Shown here piece after piece: positions 1 through 8,126 of a stretch of 64,000 bases of DNA. Below the pieces are notes generated by a model. The model searched no databases, was not told the DNA's origin, and saw only the letters and a list, made by a program, of their open reading frames with translations. Made by a program: the position numbers and the translations under genes. How positions within the stretch are numbered: position 1 is the stretch's first letter; every line of letters begins with the position of its first letter. Source of the stretch: Cichorium intybus. Lineage: Eukaryota > Streptophyta > Magnoliopsida > Asterales > Asteraceae. Location of the stretch: positions 146,062 through 210,061 of the forward strand of contig JAKNSD010000073.1 in NCBI GenBank assembly GCA_023525715.1, read 5' to 3'.

Positions 1-347
1 GCTTTGATATTACATATTTTACGCGTTATTGGACTGAGTTTTAGTTGTTTTATTGTTATAAAAGGACTAATATTACTCACTTTTAGTGCAAAGTGTATTG
101 TGTGGAATTTATGCTAAAGTACAAGGTTTAAAGTGCAATTTGAAACAATATGAGGGGAAAAGGCACAAAAGGCAGATCAGCCATAGATAGCGACGTTATC
201 TCCAGATAAATGGTTCAAATTTCATAGCACGCAAATCGAGGAAGATATGGAGATAGCGACTCTATCTCATGGTTTCGTGACTATAAATATCAGCCTTCAG
301 TCTGACTTTTGGTTTTATATCGGTTTTGCACTAGATCTAGTTTGGTT
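1..347. other. Unassigned non-satellite DNA, possibly LTR-derived
   Basis: No convincing coding region is present. The stretch is moderately AT-rich and is not satellite. Two related words occur 66 bp apart, GATAGCGACGTTATCTC at 186-202 and GATAGCGACTCTATCTC at 252-268. The second lies in a perfect 7-bp inverted repeat (GAGATAG at 250-256, CTATCTC at 262-268). A TATA-like CTATAAATA follows at about 281. A TATA box after short repeated motifs would fit the promoter part of an LTR from another retroelement, but I see no TG...CA ends and cannot assign a family. It ends at an assembly gap, so its adjacency to the satellite is unproven. Confidence 0.3.
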
Positions 348-370
348 NNNNNNNNNNNNNNNNNNNNNNN
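348..370. other. Assembly gap (23 N)
   Basis: Twenty-three consecutive N. The sequence before it is non-satellite and the sequence after it starts inside a satellite monomer, so the true junction is not represented and the real gap size may differ from 23. Confidence 0.98.
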
Positions 371-433
371 GTGTACCCGAGTACATGAAAAAATCATAAT
401 TTTTGAATTTTTGTAAAATTCATAAATTACCTA
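371..433 (+). repeat. Isolated fragment of the 176-bp satellite
   Basis: Begins GTGTACCCGAGTACATG and continues through the A/T hairpin segment to ATTACCTA. It matches monomer positions 1 to about 65 of the array that starts at 12514, in the same orientation, with only a few differences. It abuts the LTR end (TGTTGAAAC at 434). The copia element therefore has satellite on both sides, suggesting insertion into or rearrangement within the array. The last five bases, ACCTA, could be one half of a target-site duplication, but the other element end is lost so this cannot be confirmed. Confidence 0.9.
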
Positions 434-754
434 TGTTGAAACACAAGAGTTGGATCGAGATTCAAATAATGCGGAATAATAAATATAAACAAGATCAAGA
501 ACAGACAATATGAAGAACTGATGTGGAATGATTTATATGCAACTCAAGAACAATTCGATGTGAACTATTCTGTATGAGTGTTGCAGAAAGGATTACAAAA
601 GTTAACCCTAATTAGGGTACGTGCATGCTATTTATACAAAAACTAAGTATGGAAGGACAGACCCATTCCATAACCGATAGCTAAACTAATGGCATTAAAT
701 CTGGCGATAAATCCGATCAGCATCTTTGACTCAATCTTTATTTATGACTCAACA
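434..754 (-). repeat. 3' LTR of the copia element (321 bp)
   Basis: On the element strand the LTR starts TGTTGAGTC at 754 and ends TTTCAACA at 434, giving the canonical TG...CA ends and a perfect 6-bp terminal inverted repeat (TGTTGA/TCAACA). The start lies one base after a polypurine tract, which fixes the boundary. The outer end abuts satellite. It has a TATA box at 628-637 and a 14-bp palindrome at 605-618. At 321 bp it is short for a Sirevirus. The partner 5' LTR is absent, so LTR-LTR divergence dating is impossible here. Confidence 0.85.
628..637 (-). promoter_or_regulatory. LTR TATA box
   Basis: On the minus strand it reads GTATAAATAG, inside the 3' LTR, 117 bases in from the LTR start. 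In an intact element this position would drive genomic RNA synthesis from the 5' copy. The expected start, 25 to 30 bases downstream, falls around 600-605, at the far side of a palindrome containing telo-box-like CCCTAA. In this 3' copy it would fire into satellite. Confidence 0.6.
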
Positions 755-755
755 A

Positions 756-766
756 TCTCCCCCTTT
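756..766 (-). promoter_or_regulatory. Polypurine tract (plus-strand primer site)
   Basis: On the element strand the sequence is AAAGGGGGAGA followed by T and then the LTR start TGTTGAG. This is the classic plant copia polypurine tract placed immediately 5' of the 3' LTR, where RNase H leaves the primer for second-strand synthesis. It lies about 20 bases after the stop codon of the envelope-position ORF. It is flanked by an 8-bp inverted repeat, TGACTCAA (745-752) and TTGAGTCA (765-772). Confidence 0.85.
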
Positions 767-788
767 GAGTCAAAAATGCGACTTGTCT

Positions 789-2237
789 TCATTCTTCAGG
801 TTTCACTTCATTAGCTTGTCTATCAAACACCTTTGGAATCATGGCCAGGATCCTCTTTCGAAATTCTATGTACCATCTCAACATGTCGTTGATGCATGTT
901 TTATCATCAGCGGTGTTGGATTGGAGTTTGTTGGTGATGTGAAGAATGTGTTCCAACACTGGAGTTCTGTGAAGATGTTTGTCCGAAAGATAGAATATCC
1001 TTTTAATATTCTCAAGCCCTTCCTTTGAGTTGTATGCCACACTCCAATTTGAGTTGACAATTTTACCGATTTTACGCCTACTAAGATTTTTGGGAGGAAG
1101 GCGTCTTACAGTCAACGGAATCTTGTCCAGAACACCAGCTACTTCAACATCCAACTTCGCAACTTCAAGAATATAGTATCCAGTCATTCTTTTGAGATGA
1201 TCAGAAAGAGGATGATACTTTTGTTCTCTCGACAAGATGTTGAATAGAGATATCCAGTCGAAGGGATTCATAAATGGTAGATCAGCAAGAGAAAATTCCA
1301 TCTTCTCTTTATCATCGCCTCTGAATGCCAAAAATCTTGCGTTTTTGAATGGAACATTAACCTCAGGAAGATGGGGAGTCAGTTGTACAATCTTCTTCAA
1401 ACTCTAGGTTAAGTGTTGAGCAAGCGTGTTTTTCAAATAAAAGGTAAACAACAAATCATTCACTTCCGAATTAGAAAGACGAGTGTCTTTGAGTTCCTCG
1501 AACCCTCGGAACAAAAGTGCTTTCGCCGTCATCGGAAAGTCAAGCTGTGAATTTACGTCATTGCTTGTGTTATACGAGGTAACTGGTTGAAGCCAGTTCT
1601 CCACATGCTCAGTAATTGCTTCCAACATCATCCTTTTATAGTTCCAGGGAGGAAATAATGACATCTGAGTTTTCAAGAGTAATTCAGCCTCTCTTTTGGC
1701 GGCTTCCTCAGCATCAAGTTTGCGAGTGAGGTTCAGGATTTTATCAATTTCCTTGTCCCTAGTTGATTTGGCAGCATCCTGATCAGAGACTTGTTCTTCC
1801 AATATCTCCTTGCCTTTGCTTTTTGATGGATCTTTAGAGGATGGACCAACATCTCCTTCATCATTCATCCTTTTGAACCAATCAGAATCGGGGTTCTGAG
1901 TAGCATGTGTAGCACCTTTTTCATTTTCTTTTCCGATAGTAGAGAATGAGGTTTTGATCGGGTTGTCTTTATTCGGAGTGTCCTGATTGAACATACTTTC
2001 TTCATTGATCTCTTCTCCCCCTTGTTTCGGAGAGGCAACACCTTCCGAAACACCCTTTAATGCGGCTAGAAGATTGAAGACTGGATGAAGCTTAAGGGTT
2101 AGATGCCTGCGCACCTGAGGAGTGAGAATTGGATCAGTGTCTTCAACAATTCGATGAAGGAAAGAGTCGATTTCAGATACACCGTTTCGAACAGCTTTGC
2201 TTTGAGAGACAGCCGAGGAGAGAACGGCAGACTTGTG
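789..2237 (-). pseudogene. C-terminal part of the envelope-position ORF, cut off by stop codons
   Basis: This continues in the same frame as the ORF at 2238-4133 after an in-frame TGA at 2238-2240, and is itself interrupted by a TAG at 1404-1406. Between the stops the frame is fully open, with recognisable protein (for example KSAVLSSAVSQSKAVRNGV just after the TGA), so this is one protein of about 1115 codons broken by two nonsense changes. The middle part is hydrophilic and rich in Lys, Glu, Asp and Asn, with a Lys/Glu/Ala-rich segment likely to be helical (ALKGVSEGV to about 1680). The last 200 residues are mixed and end KPEE, about 20 bp from the polypurine tract. No membrane segment is visible. 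Function is unknown. It would be translated only by readthrough. Confidence 0.7.
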
Positions 2238-4133
2238 TCAGATATCTGACTTGAGAACCTGGATTTTGGTTTCTTTGGCTGCTAATGTATCCATCAAGGA
2301 ATTTTCCGTGGCCAAATCCTTTTTCAGTTGGTCAAATTTTGTATCCATAGAGGATACCCATTCGGAATATTCCGTCTTCATTTCCGAACGTAAGGTGGAA
2401 AGCTCCTCTCTTTCTTTCTTCAGAATGCTCCCAAAGTTGGAGATGACCTGTTGCATCTTTTCATTGTTCCTGACATGAGAGTCTCGGAAGTCCTGAGTAA
2501 ATTTGAGAACATCTTTTTCCAACCTGCCAATAGAGTTGGCAGAATTTTGCATTTGGGTTTCTGATTTCTCTATGAGGGAGGAGAATTCACGCATGAGTTT
2601 TACATTTTCGGTGATTAAAGTATCCACCGAGTCCTTGTGAGCATCCAACTGGGATTGCCAGTCGGAGATTGAGGGATGCGCCTTGGATTGAAGAAGTAAA
2701 TCCAGTTTCTCGGAGATTTCCTTGAGCTGATCAGACGCCATCGGAACAGAAGAACTGTGGGTCTTGAGTTTAACAGTGGACGGAGAGTCAAGGAAGTCGG
2801 AAAGATCATCCTGGTCATCATTAACCAGAATATCTTCCTCGTCATCATCATCTGAAGGAGGGTTGACATGAGGCGAATTCGGAATGGTAGTTTGTTTGGG
2901 TGATACGGATGGAGACTTTTGAGTGATTGTGGTTCGGAGTGGTGAGCATTCAGGAGTTGATTGTGGGCTGGAATGAGGAGTGGTTTTTGGTGTGGGGTCA
3001 TGAGGCTGCGATAGTGGAGGAGGAGAAGGCTTGGCAGTGGGTATACCGTCAAGATTTTCTGTAATAGGAACATCGTGTGGGGAATTCGGAATAGGTTGAG
3101 TATCAGAGAGTTCGTTTTCCGAATCAAAAGACTGGACAAGCTTCCGAAGCCTCCTTGGACGTTTAGGCTGTTTTTCTGTGTCGGACGCTGCACTTTTACC
3201 TTTTCGTTTAACCATTTTCTTTGGATTTTCAAGTCTATCAAAAGCGGTTTGATGTGATTGGTCAACATTACGAACTCCCGATGGAGATAGCAGTCTGTAC
3301 TCAGCGATGCATTGAACCTCCTTCGGAACTCGGTCCAACATCATGATCAGAATTGATCCAATGAAATCGAAATCCTCTGATTTTGTGGTTGCAAACTGAG
3401 TGGTTGACAACGTCGGAATAACCGCTAACACAGAATCGGTCATGACATGGATATGTTTTTGCTCAATAGCCCGTTTCACCACAATTGACCAAAATCGAGC
3501 ACAAGATATTTCAGAGTGACGGTTCTTGTAGTTTACGCTCTCGACAAATTGGCTCCAGAGAATAGACCCGTAATCAAGATTGATATCATAATAGAGTCCA
3601 TAAAAGATAGAGTAAAAGAGCTTACTTGCACTGTCTGTGCCTGTCGTTCGTTCAGAGAAGTTTTTGAACAAGATGGTGAAAAGAAAGTTCCACAGAGGTG
3701 GTAGACCCTTCTTTGTGAACTTGGATAGTTGCGTTATGTCACCCTTGTAGCCTAGTTGGTAGAAGAATCGTGGAAGAGTAACAGGCGGAAGGGAATCAGG
3801 ATCGACAATATCATTTTGATCAGTAAACCCTAGCAATTTCCCAAAACGGGACTTGGAGATGCGCGTCTTGATGGATCCTACTTCAAAAGTAACAACATCA
3901 TCAGCCTTGTTGTAGAATGCCGACGAGTACGCAGAGGAGAGATACACGATTGGAATCTCCTCTGAAGCAGTTAGGGCTTTGCAGATTCTGGAATATTTGA
4001 GACATTCGATCATTGGCTGAAGAGCTTCATTATACTTGGAAAAGTTAAGATCGATGATCATATTCTGATTTTGTTTGATCTTCAGCATAAGAGAGGAGGA
4101 TGTATTTTCGTTTGCAGAAGATGAACCAACCAT
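2238..4133 (-). CDS. Envelope-position extra ORF of a Sirevirus-like element, N-terminal 631 codons
   Basis: An open frame of 631 codons starts at ATG 4133 in good context (CAAATGG). Residues 1-300 look globular, with FEVGSIKTRISKSRFGKLLGF and a Tyr/Trp/Phe-rich region; I associate this type with unnamed proteins of Asteraceae retroelements. About 303-330 is strongly basic (KRKGKSAAS, PKRPRRLRK), a likely bipartite nuclear localisation signal. About 335-430 is Pro/Ser/Thr-rich and ends in an acidic run (DDDDEED). From about 455 to the end it is a long heptad-like coiled coil (ISEKLDLLLQS, then repeated Leu/Glu/Lys). There is no signal peptide or membrane span, so 'envelope' describes position only. 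It ends at an in-frame TGA and continues as the pseudogene at 789-2237. A TATA-like box lies about 105 bp upstream. Confidence 0.65.
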   Translation of the reverse strand: MVGSSSANENTSSSLMLKIKQNQNMIIDLNFSKYNEALQPMIECLKYSRICKALTASEEIPIVYLSSAYSSAFYNKADDVVTFEVGSIKTRISKSRFGKLLGFTDQNDIVDPDSLPPVTLPRFFYQLGYKGDITQLSKFTKKGLPPLWNFLFTILFKNFSERTTGTDSASKLFYSIFYGLYYDINLDYGSILWSQFVESVNYKNRHSEISCARFWSIVVKRAIEQKHIHVMTDSVLAVIPTLSTTQFATTKSEDFDFIGSILIMMLDRVPKEVQCIAEYRLLSPSGVRNVDQSHQTAFDRLENPKKMVKRKGKSAASDTEKQPKRPRRLRKLVQSFDSENELSDTQPIPNSPHDVPITENLDGIPTAKPSPPPLSQPHDPTPKTTPHSSPQSTPECSPLRTTITQKSPSVSPKQTTIPNSPHVNPPSDDDDEEDILVNDDQDDLSDFLDSPSTVKLKTHSSSVPMASDQLKEISEKLDLLLQSKAHPSISDWQSQLDAHKDSVDTLITENVKLMREFSSLIEKSETQMQNSANSIGRLEKDVLKFTQDFRDSHVRNNEKMQQVISNFGSILKKEREELSTLRSEMKTEYSEWVSSMDTKFDQLKKDLATENSLMDTLAAKETKIQVLKSDI

Positions 4134-4237
4134 TTGAGAGTTCTTGAGAGTTTGCGAGAAAGAGAGGGCTTTGAAGACGGAGAATTCTTGCGTGAGAGAT
4201 GAAGAGCGGAGAAGAAAGAGAGTAACCCAAGAAACCC

Positions 4238-4245
4238 TTTAAATA
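4238..4245 (-). promoter_or_regulatory. TATA-like box before the envelope-position ORF
   Basis: Minus-strand TATTTAAA is followed by a pyrimidine-rich leader (CTCTCTTTCTTCTCC, about 4208-4222) and by the ATG at 4133. TATA plus a pyrimidine patch is the usual plant core promoter arrangement, so the extra ORF could be transcribed from an internal promoter rather than only from the LTR. There is no direct evidence that it is active. Confidence 0.4.
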
Positions 4246-5514
4246 TCCTTTGAAGATTGTTTGGAAAAGGAAATCCCGCTACAGTCGATTCCGTTTCCCA
4301 AGAATCACGCTGTATCATCATGAGTGGCCCCCAAAGGTCGCATTGCAGGCGCGTGAAAAGCGAGAAAGTAGCTGCTGTGGAGATGACGTTGTAACGGACA
4401 CATCTTGATTACCTCATCCAAAAATTCAAAAATTTGATGAGTAAAAAAAAAATGCCAGGTCATCAACCTGAATCCTTATCATAAAATCAACCAGAGTTAT
4501 AAAAATCAATAATGATTTTCGTGCAAGAGTGTGTCAAAGATAAAGAAGAAAATAAAAATTAATTTGGTAATGTGTGATGTCGGAATGACATAAAACTGAT
4601 TGACCCCGGGCAATGATCTCTTCCTTCGGAATCAAGAGAGATTCGGAAGTGTTTTTGTGGTGTCCCGTTGAATTACGATCAACTGATTGATAAGAATCAT
4701 TGAAAGGTATCTTTTTAGATTTGACTTTATTGGGTGGGTTAAACTTTCTTTCAAATTCCGAAACGTGAGAAAGTCCGAAATTGGAAGAAAGAACTTGTTT
4801 GACTAGAGTAGTCATGAAAACAAGTGAGGGTAAGGAGAATTTTGTCTGACTTGGGAAATATTTTGAAATCTAAAAAAAAATGAAAAACTGGATCTCTTTG
4901 GATAGAAATTACTTTGGTGGAGTAGATTTCATAAAGATCACGCAAAAATAAAAGATTGAGATTTCCTTTGAAGTTTTCGTCAATTCCTTGGTGTGTTCGG
5001 ATTTTTGGGTTTCATTCGAAACTGTGGTAGAAACAATTCCGAAATCATGAACACAGATTTTGTATAACCATCAGCTTTCAGTGGTAACGCTGAAAGCCTT
5101 CATAAGGGTTACAGTTATATGGAAATGTATTGAGTGTGGAGAATTGATAGAAGGGTCGAGAGAGGTTGTTTGAGTCTCACAGCTTCTCATGGTGAAAATG
5201 AGTTGCGATCTTTGACTAGAATTTCCGAAATCATATATTGAAATTGGTTGTTATTTCAATAATCATAGATATTCATTAGATAGATAGACAGGTGGAAGAG
5301 AGAGAGAAATTTACTGAGAAATACTGCTGAAGAATAAAGTCATTATGAGAACTCATTAAATGCTCAGGCGAAAAGAGTGGAAAACGTCTAATCAGATGCT
5401 AATCAGCCGTCTCTGCTTTGATGACGCGAAATAATTACAACAGACTTGCATCATTACTCTCAAAAAGCAATTTAATATCCACTATTGGGAAGCCTAATCG
5501 GTGTCCTATTTGCC
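4246..5514. other. Spacer between the divergent extra ORF (-) and the Agenet gene (+)
   Basis: About 1.27 kb with no gene I can support. The longest minus-strand frame, 4534-4815 (93 codons, starting MTTLVKQVLSSNFGL), resembles nothing I recognise and may be chance or a remnant. TTCGGAA/TTCCGAA words recur (about 4624, 4651, 4757, 5037, 5222), as they do across the coding parts of the element, which suggests that the spacer belongs to the element. There is a short GATA and GA run at about 5278-5310. Because genes diverge on both sides, both promoters would lie in here. Confidence 0.5.
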
Positions 5515-5521
5515 TATAAAA
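5515..5521 (+). promoter_or_regulatory. TATA box of the antisense Agenet gene
   Basis: TATAAAA lies 64 bp upstream of the second base of the ATG at 5585. That spacing predicts a start near 5545 and a leader of about 40 bases (ACACACACTCACAAGAG region). Position, orientation and the pyrimidine/adenine-rich leader fit a normal plant core promoter, so the gene need not depend on the retroelement LTR. Confidence 0.55.
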
Positions 5522-5584
5522 GGAAAATATTGTTAGCAGAAACAACACACACTCACAAGAGATTACCTTCAGACTATTCATCAA

Positions 5585-6001
5585 ATGGCTCAGCGTCCTT
5601 ACAACCGTGGTGACAAGGTTGAGGTGAAAATGCGTGAAGGTGAATACGCAGGTGGCACTTATGGTGGAGTCGTTATGGCGGTTTGGAACCATTGGTATGA
5701 GGTCAAGATGACCACGCTCAAGGATAGTGATGGTGGTGGTCCCCTTACGATCCAGACCAGTTATCCCTACTTGCAGCCTGTCCCACCAAAGATCGTGGTG
5801 GAGTATAAACAGTTCGACCTCGTGGAGGTCTGGCACAAGAGAGGGTGGTGGCCGGCGGTGATCATCCGGACAACTCCTCACAACCAGTTCTTGGTGGGAC
5901 TGGCGGATGAGAGTCGTCTCTTCGTGGATGAGTGTGAGGTGCGAATCCATCAAGCCTTCCACCTTGGTGATCCTCCGATGTGGCACTATTATAAGTTTTA
6001 G
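5585..6001 (+). CDS. Tandem Agenet (Tudor-like) domain protein, 138 aa, antisense inside the retroelement
   Basis: An intact 138-codon intronless ORF, MAQRPYNRG to WHYYKF, with ATG in good plant context (A at -3, G at +4). It reads as two Agenet modules with little else. Module 1 is about residues 6-68, with YNRGDKVEVKM, GGTYGGVVMAVWNHWYEVKM, then DSDGGGPL and YPYLQPVPP. Module 2 is about 70-135, with FDLVEVWHKRGWWPAVII, FLVGLADESRLFVDECEVR and a final PMW. Agenet is a plant Tudor-family fold that reads histone or other methylated-lysine marks; whether this protein does so is inference. It has no catalytic, DNA-binding or membrane segment. It lies antisense between pol and the extra ORF of the element and has its own TATA box. 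In contrast to everything around it, it has no stop or frameshift. It may be a captured host sequence or a genuine antisense element gene. Confidence 0.75.
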   Translation: MAQRPYNRGDKVEVKMREGEYAGGTYGGVVMAVWNHWYEVKMTTLKDSDGGGPLTIQTSYPYLQPVPPKIVVEYKQFDLVEVWHKRGWWPAVIIRTTPHNQFLVGLADESRLFVDECEVRIHQAFHLGDPPMWHYYKF

Positions 6002-6435
6002 GATAATGTAGTCTTTGTTTTTCCTTTTGATGTACTGAACTACCTTCCTTCAGCTTGAAAAAAAAATGTCTTGCTTTTGTTTATGGATTTCTCTTTGAAT
6101 TATGCATCTGCATTCTGAAGTGCAGTTGACAGCAAGAATAACAAAAAAAAAAGAATTAAAAACTAAAGGTAAAATAAAACAAAAGAAAACACACAACATA
6201 CGAAAACAATTTTTTTTTAAAGAACTAGAAAATATTTTTGATATTTTGATATATATAAAGAAAGTATTTTTGATGTTTTGTTGAAAGAAAGAAGAAGAAA
6301 AAAATAGAAAAAAATAAAATAAAAAAATGAAATAAAAAAAATAAAAAATAGAGGAAAAAGGATACAGTCGCTCCTAATCATTCTTGTCTAAATTCCGATT
6401 CCGGAGCATTCCGAATTTCGGAATCAATCGGAAAA
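6002..6435. other. A-rich spacer 3' of the Agenet gene and of pol
   Basis: No gene. From about 6130 to 6360 the plus strand is very A-rich, with many runs of A, AATAAA-like words and scattered G, which could hold poly(A) signals for the Agenet transcript or mark an old retroposed tail. 6390-6450 holds a dense cluster of TTCCGA/TCGGAA words straddling the pol stop codon. The track reads as noncoding in all frames. Confidence 0.5.
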
Positions 6436-7203
6436 TTAGTTGGATTTCGGAACAGATTCAGCTTCCATCATTCCGAGGCCTTGAAGAATTCTGTTAAATG
6501 CTAGCTCTGGAAGTGCCTTGGTGAAGATGTCGGCCAGTTGATCATTTGAGCGAACAAAATGAATCTCGATGTTGCCGTCTTCAACATGATCCTTGATAAA
6601 GTGATATCTGAGTGCAATATGTTTAGTCTTTGAATGTTGCACTGGATTGTGACAGATCCGAATCGCACTTTCGGAATCACAGTAGAGAGAAATACGTTTC
6701 ATACTGACTCCATAGTCTCTTAGTTGGTTTTGAATCCATATTATCTGAGAGGTACATGAAGCAGCAGCAATGTACTCAGCTTCAGCTGTTGAGAGTGACA
6801 CACAAGTCTGTTTCCTTGATTGCCAGCTTACGAGTTTTCCATCGAGAAGTTGACATCCTCCTGAAGTGCTTTTGCGATCCAATCCACAACCACCAAGATC
6901 AGCATCAGAAAATGCTTGAACGAAGAACCCAGATCCTGACGGATACCATAGTCCAAGAGAGGTTGTTCTTTTGAGATATCGGAATATGTTCTTCACAGCA
7001 TTGTGATGTGGCTCTCTAGGATTAGCCTGAAATCTAGCACAGTAACAAACAGCAAACATAATGTCAGGTCTGCTTGAAGTAAGGTAGAGAAGTGAACCTA
7101 TCATTTGACGGTAAAGAGTGATATTTGCTGCAGGTTTGTCTAGTGAAGGAGTGAGTTTGGTTCCGAAAGCCATCGGAACTTTGACTTTAGAATCTCCCTT
7201 CAT
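6436..7203 (-). pseudogene. Copia pol: C-terminal RT and RNase H segment
   Basis: An open stretch of 255 codons ending at TAA 6436-6438. It starts in the RT connection (MKGDSKVKVPMA, then LYRQMIGSLLYLTSSRPD, a hallmark of plant copia pol). RNase H follows with the first catalytic Asp in AFSDADLGGCGLDRKSTSG, the Glu in STAEAEYIAA, a further Asp in LYCDSESAI, and the C-terminal HSKTKHIALRYHFIKD and DIFTKAL motifs. The domain looks complete. The frame is the same as the rest of gag-pol but is separated from the RT core by stops at 7300, 7435, 7621 and 7702, so it could not be made as part of a full polyprotein. Confidence 0.9.
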
Positions 7204-8126
7204 TCCGAATTTCTCTAAGAGAGACTTGGTATAAGCTTCCTGATTGATGAAGATGCCTTCTGAGCTTTGTTTGATGTTAAGGCCTAGAAAGAAATTGATT
7301 TAACCCATCGAGCTCATTTCAAATTTTGTCTCCATCAGTTTTCGGAATTCAGTCGTTAGGCTAGGATGAGTAGACCCGAAAATGATGTCATCGACATAGA
7401 TTTGAACAATCATCAGGTGACTTCCTTCCTTTTTTCAAAAGAAAGTTGGGTCGACAGAACCTTGCTTGAACTTGGATTGCTTGAGAAACCGAGTTAAAGT
7501 TTCATACCAAGTTCTTGGAGCTTGTTTTAAACCGTAAACAGCCTTATCTAACACATAGCAATGATCGGGATGTTTACTGCTCACAAAGCCTGGTGGCTGT
7601 TCAACGTAGACTGTTTCTTCTCATTCTCCATTCAGAAATGCACACTTGACATCCATCTGATAGACATCGAAACCCTTGTGTGCTGCATAAGCAAGAAAAT
7701 TTCAAACGGACTCCAGTCTGGCCACTGGTGCATACGTTTCTTCATAATCAATTCCTTCTTTTTGACAGTAACCTTTAACTACCAATCTTGCTTTGTTCCG
7801 AATGACATTCCCTTCTTTGTCTAATTTGTTTTGGAATACCCATTTCATTCCGAGAACTGATGCCTTCTCCGGAGTCGGAACTAATCTCCACACCCTGTTG
7901 CGTTCAAATTCATTTAGTTCATCTTGCATAGCTTGGACCCAGTCAGCATGATTGAGTGCTACTTTAACTGTTTTAGGTTCAATCTTGGAGATGAACAAAT
8001 GAAACATGCAAAATTCCACTTTTGAAAATAATGCGGCTTGCTTTTCTTTAGCTTGAGCTCGAGTGAGAACGCCAGCAGATGTCGCTCCGATGATTTGAGA
8101 TTTTGGATGATCTCTCGTCCATTTTA
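7204..8126 (-). pseudogene. Copia reverse transcriptase, four in-frame stops
   Basis: The RT core continues from the hinge: WVQAMQDELNEFERNRVW, KWVFQNKLDKEGN, KARLVVKGYCQKEGIDYEETYAPVARLE (open 7702-8130). Downstream the same frame still reads clear RT including the catalytic YVDD at 7387-7398 in MIVQIYVDDIIF. Stops are TGA 7702-7704, TGA 7621-7623, TGA 7435-7437 and TAA 7300-7302. The stop at 7435 sits where a Trp codon is likely, consistent with a C-to-T transition on the opposite strand. Catalytic residues survive but the enzyme cannot be translated whole. The intact YVDD despite four stops suggests recent inactivation by point changes rather than long decay. Confidence 0.9.

Noticed and set aside
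605..618. Interstitial telomere repeat
   Set aside because: Only one CCCTAA and one TTAGGG in a palindrome; no tandem telomere units.
726..1028. Plus-strand 100-codon frame over the LTR and end of the extra ORF
   Set aside because: It overlaps the minus-strand ORF and the polypurine tract, starts inside the LTR and resembles nothing; it is a shadow frame.
2615..3268. Minus-strand 217-codon frame inside the extra ORF
   Set aside because: It overlaps the 631-codon frame in another phase; its Leu/Pro/Arg-rich composition is typical of an out-of-frame reading of the Pro/Ser-rich region.
4534..4815. 93-codon minus-strand frame as a separate gene
   Set aside because: No family recognised, no promoter visible and AT-rich surroundings; kept only as a note in the spacer entry.
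5435..5986. Minus-strand 183-codon frame opposite the Agenet gene
   Set aside because: His/Arg-rich reverse-strand shadow of a well-recognised protein; no motif of its own.
6120..6360. Poly(A) tail proving retroposition of the Agenet gene
   Set aside because: The A-rich tract begins more than 100 bp past the stop, is interrupted by many other bases and has no flanking target duplication that I can see.
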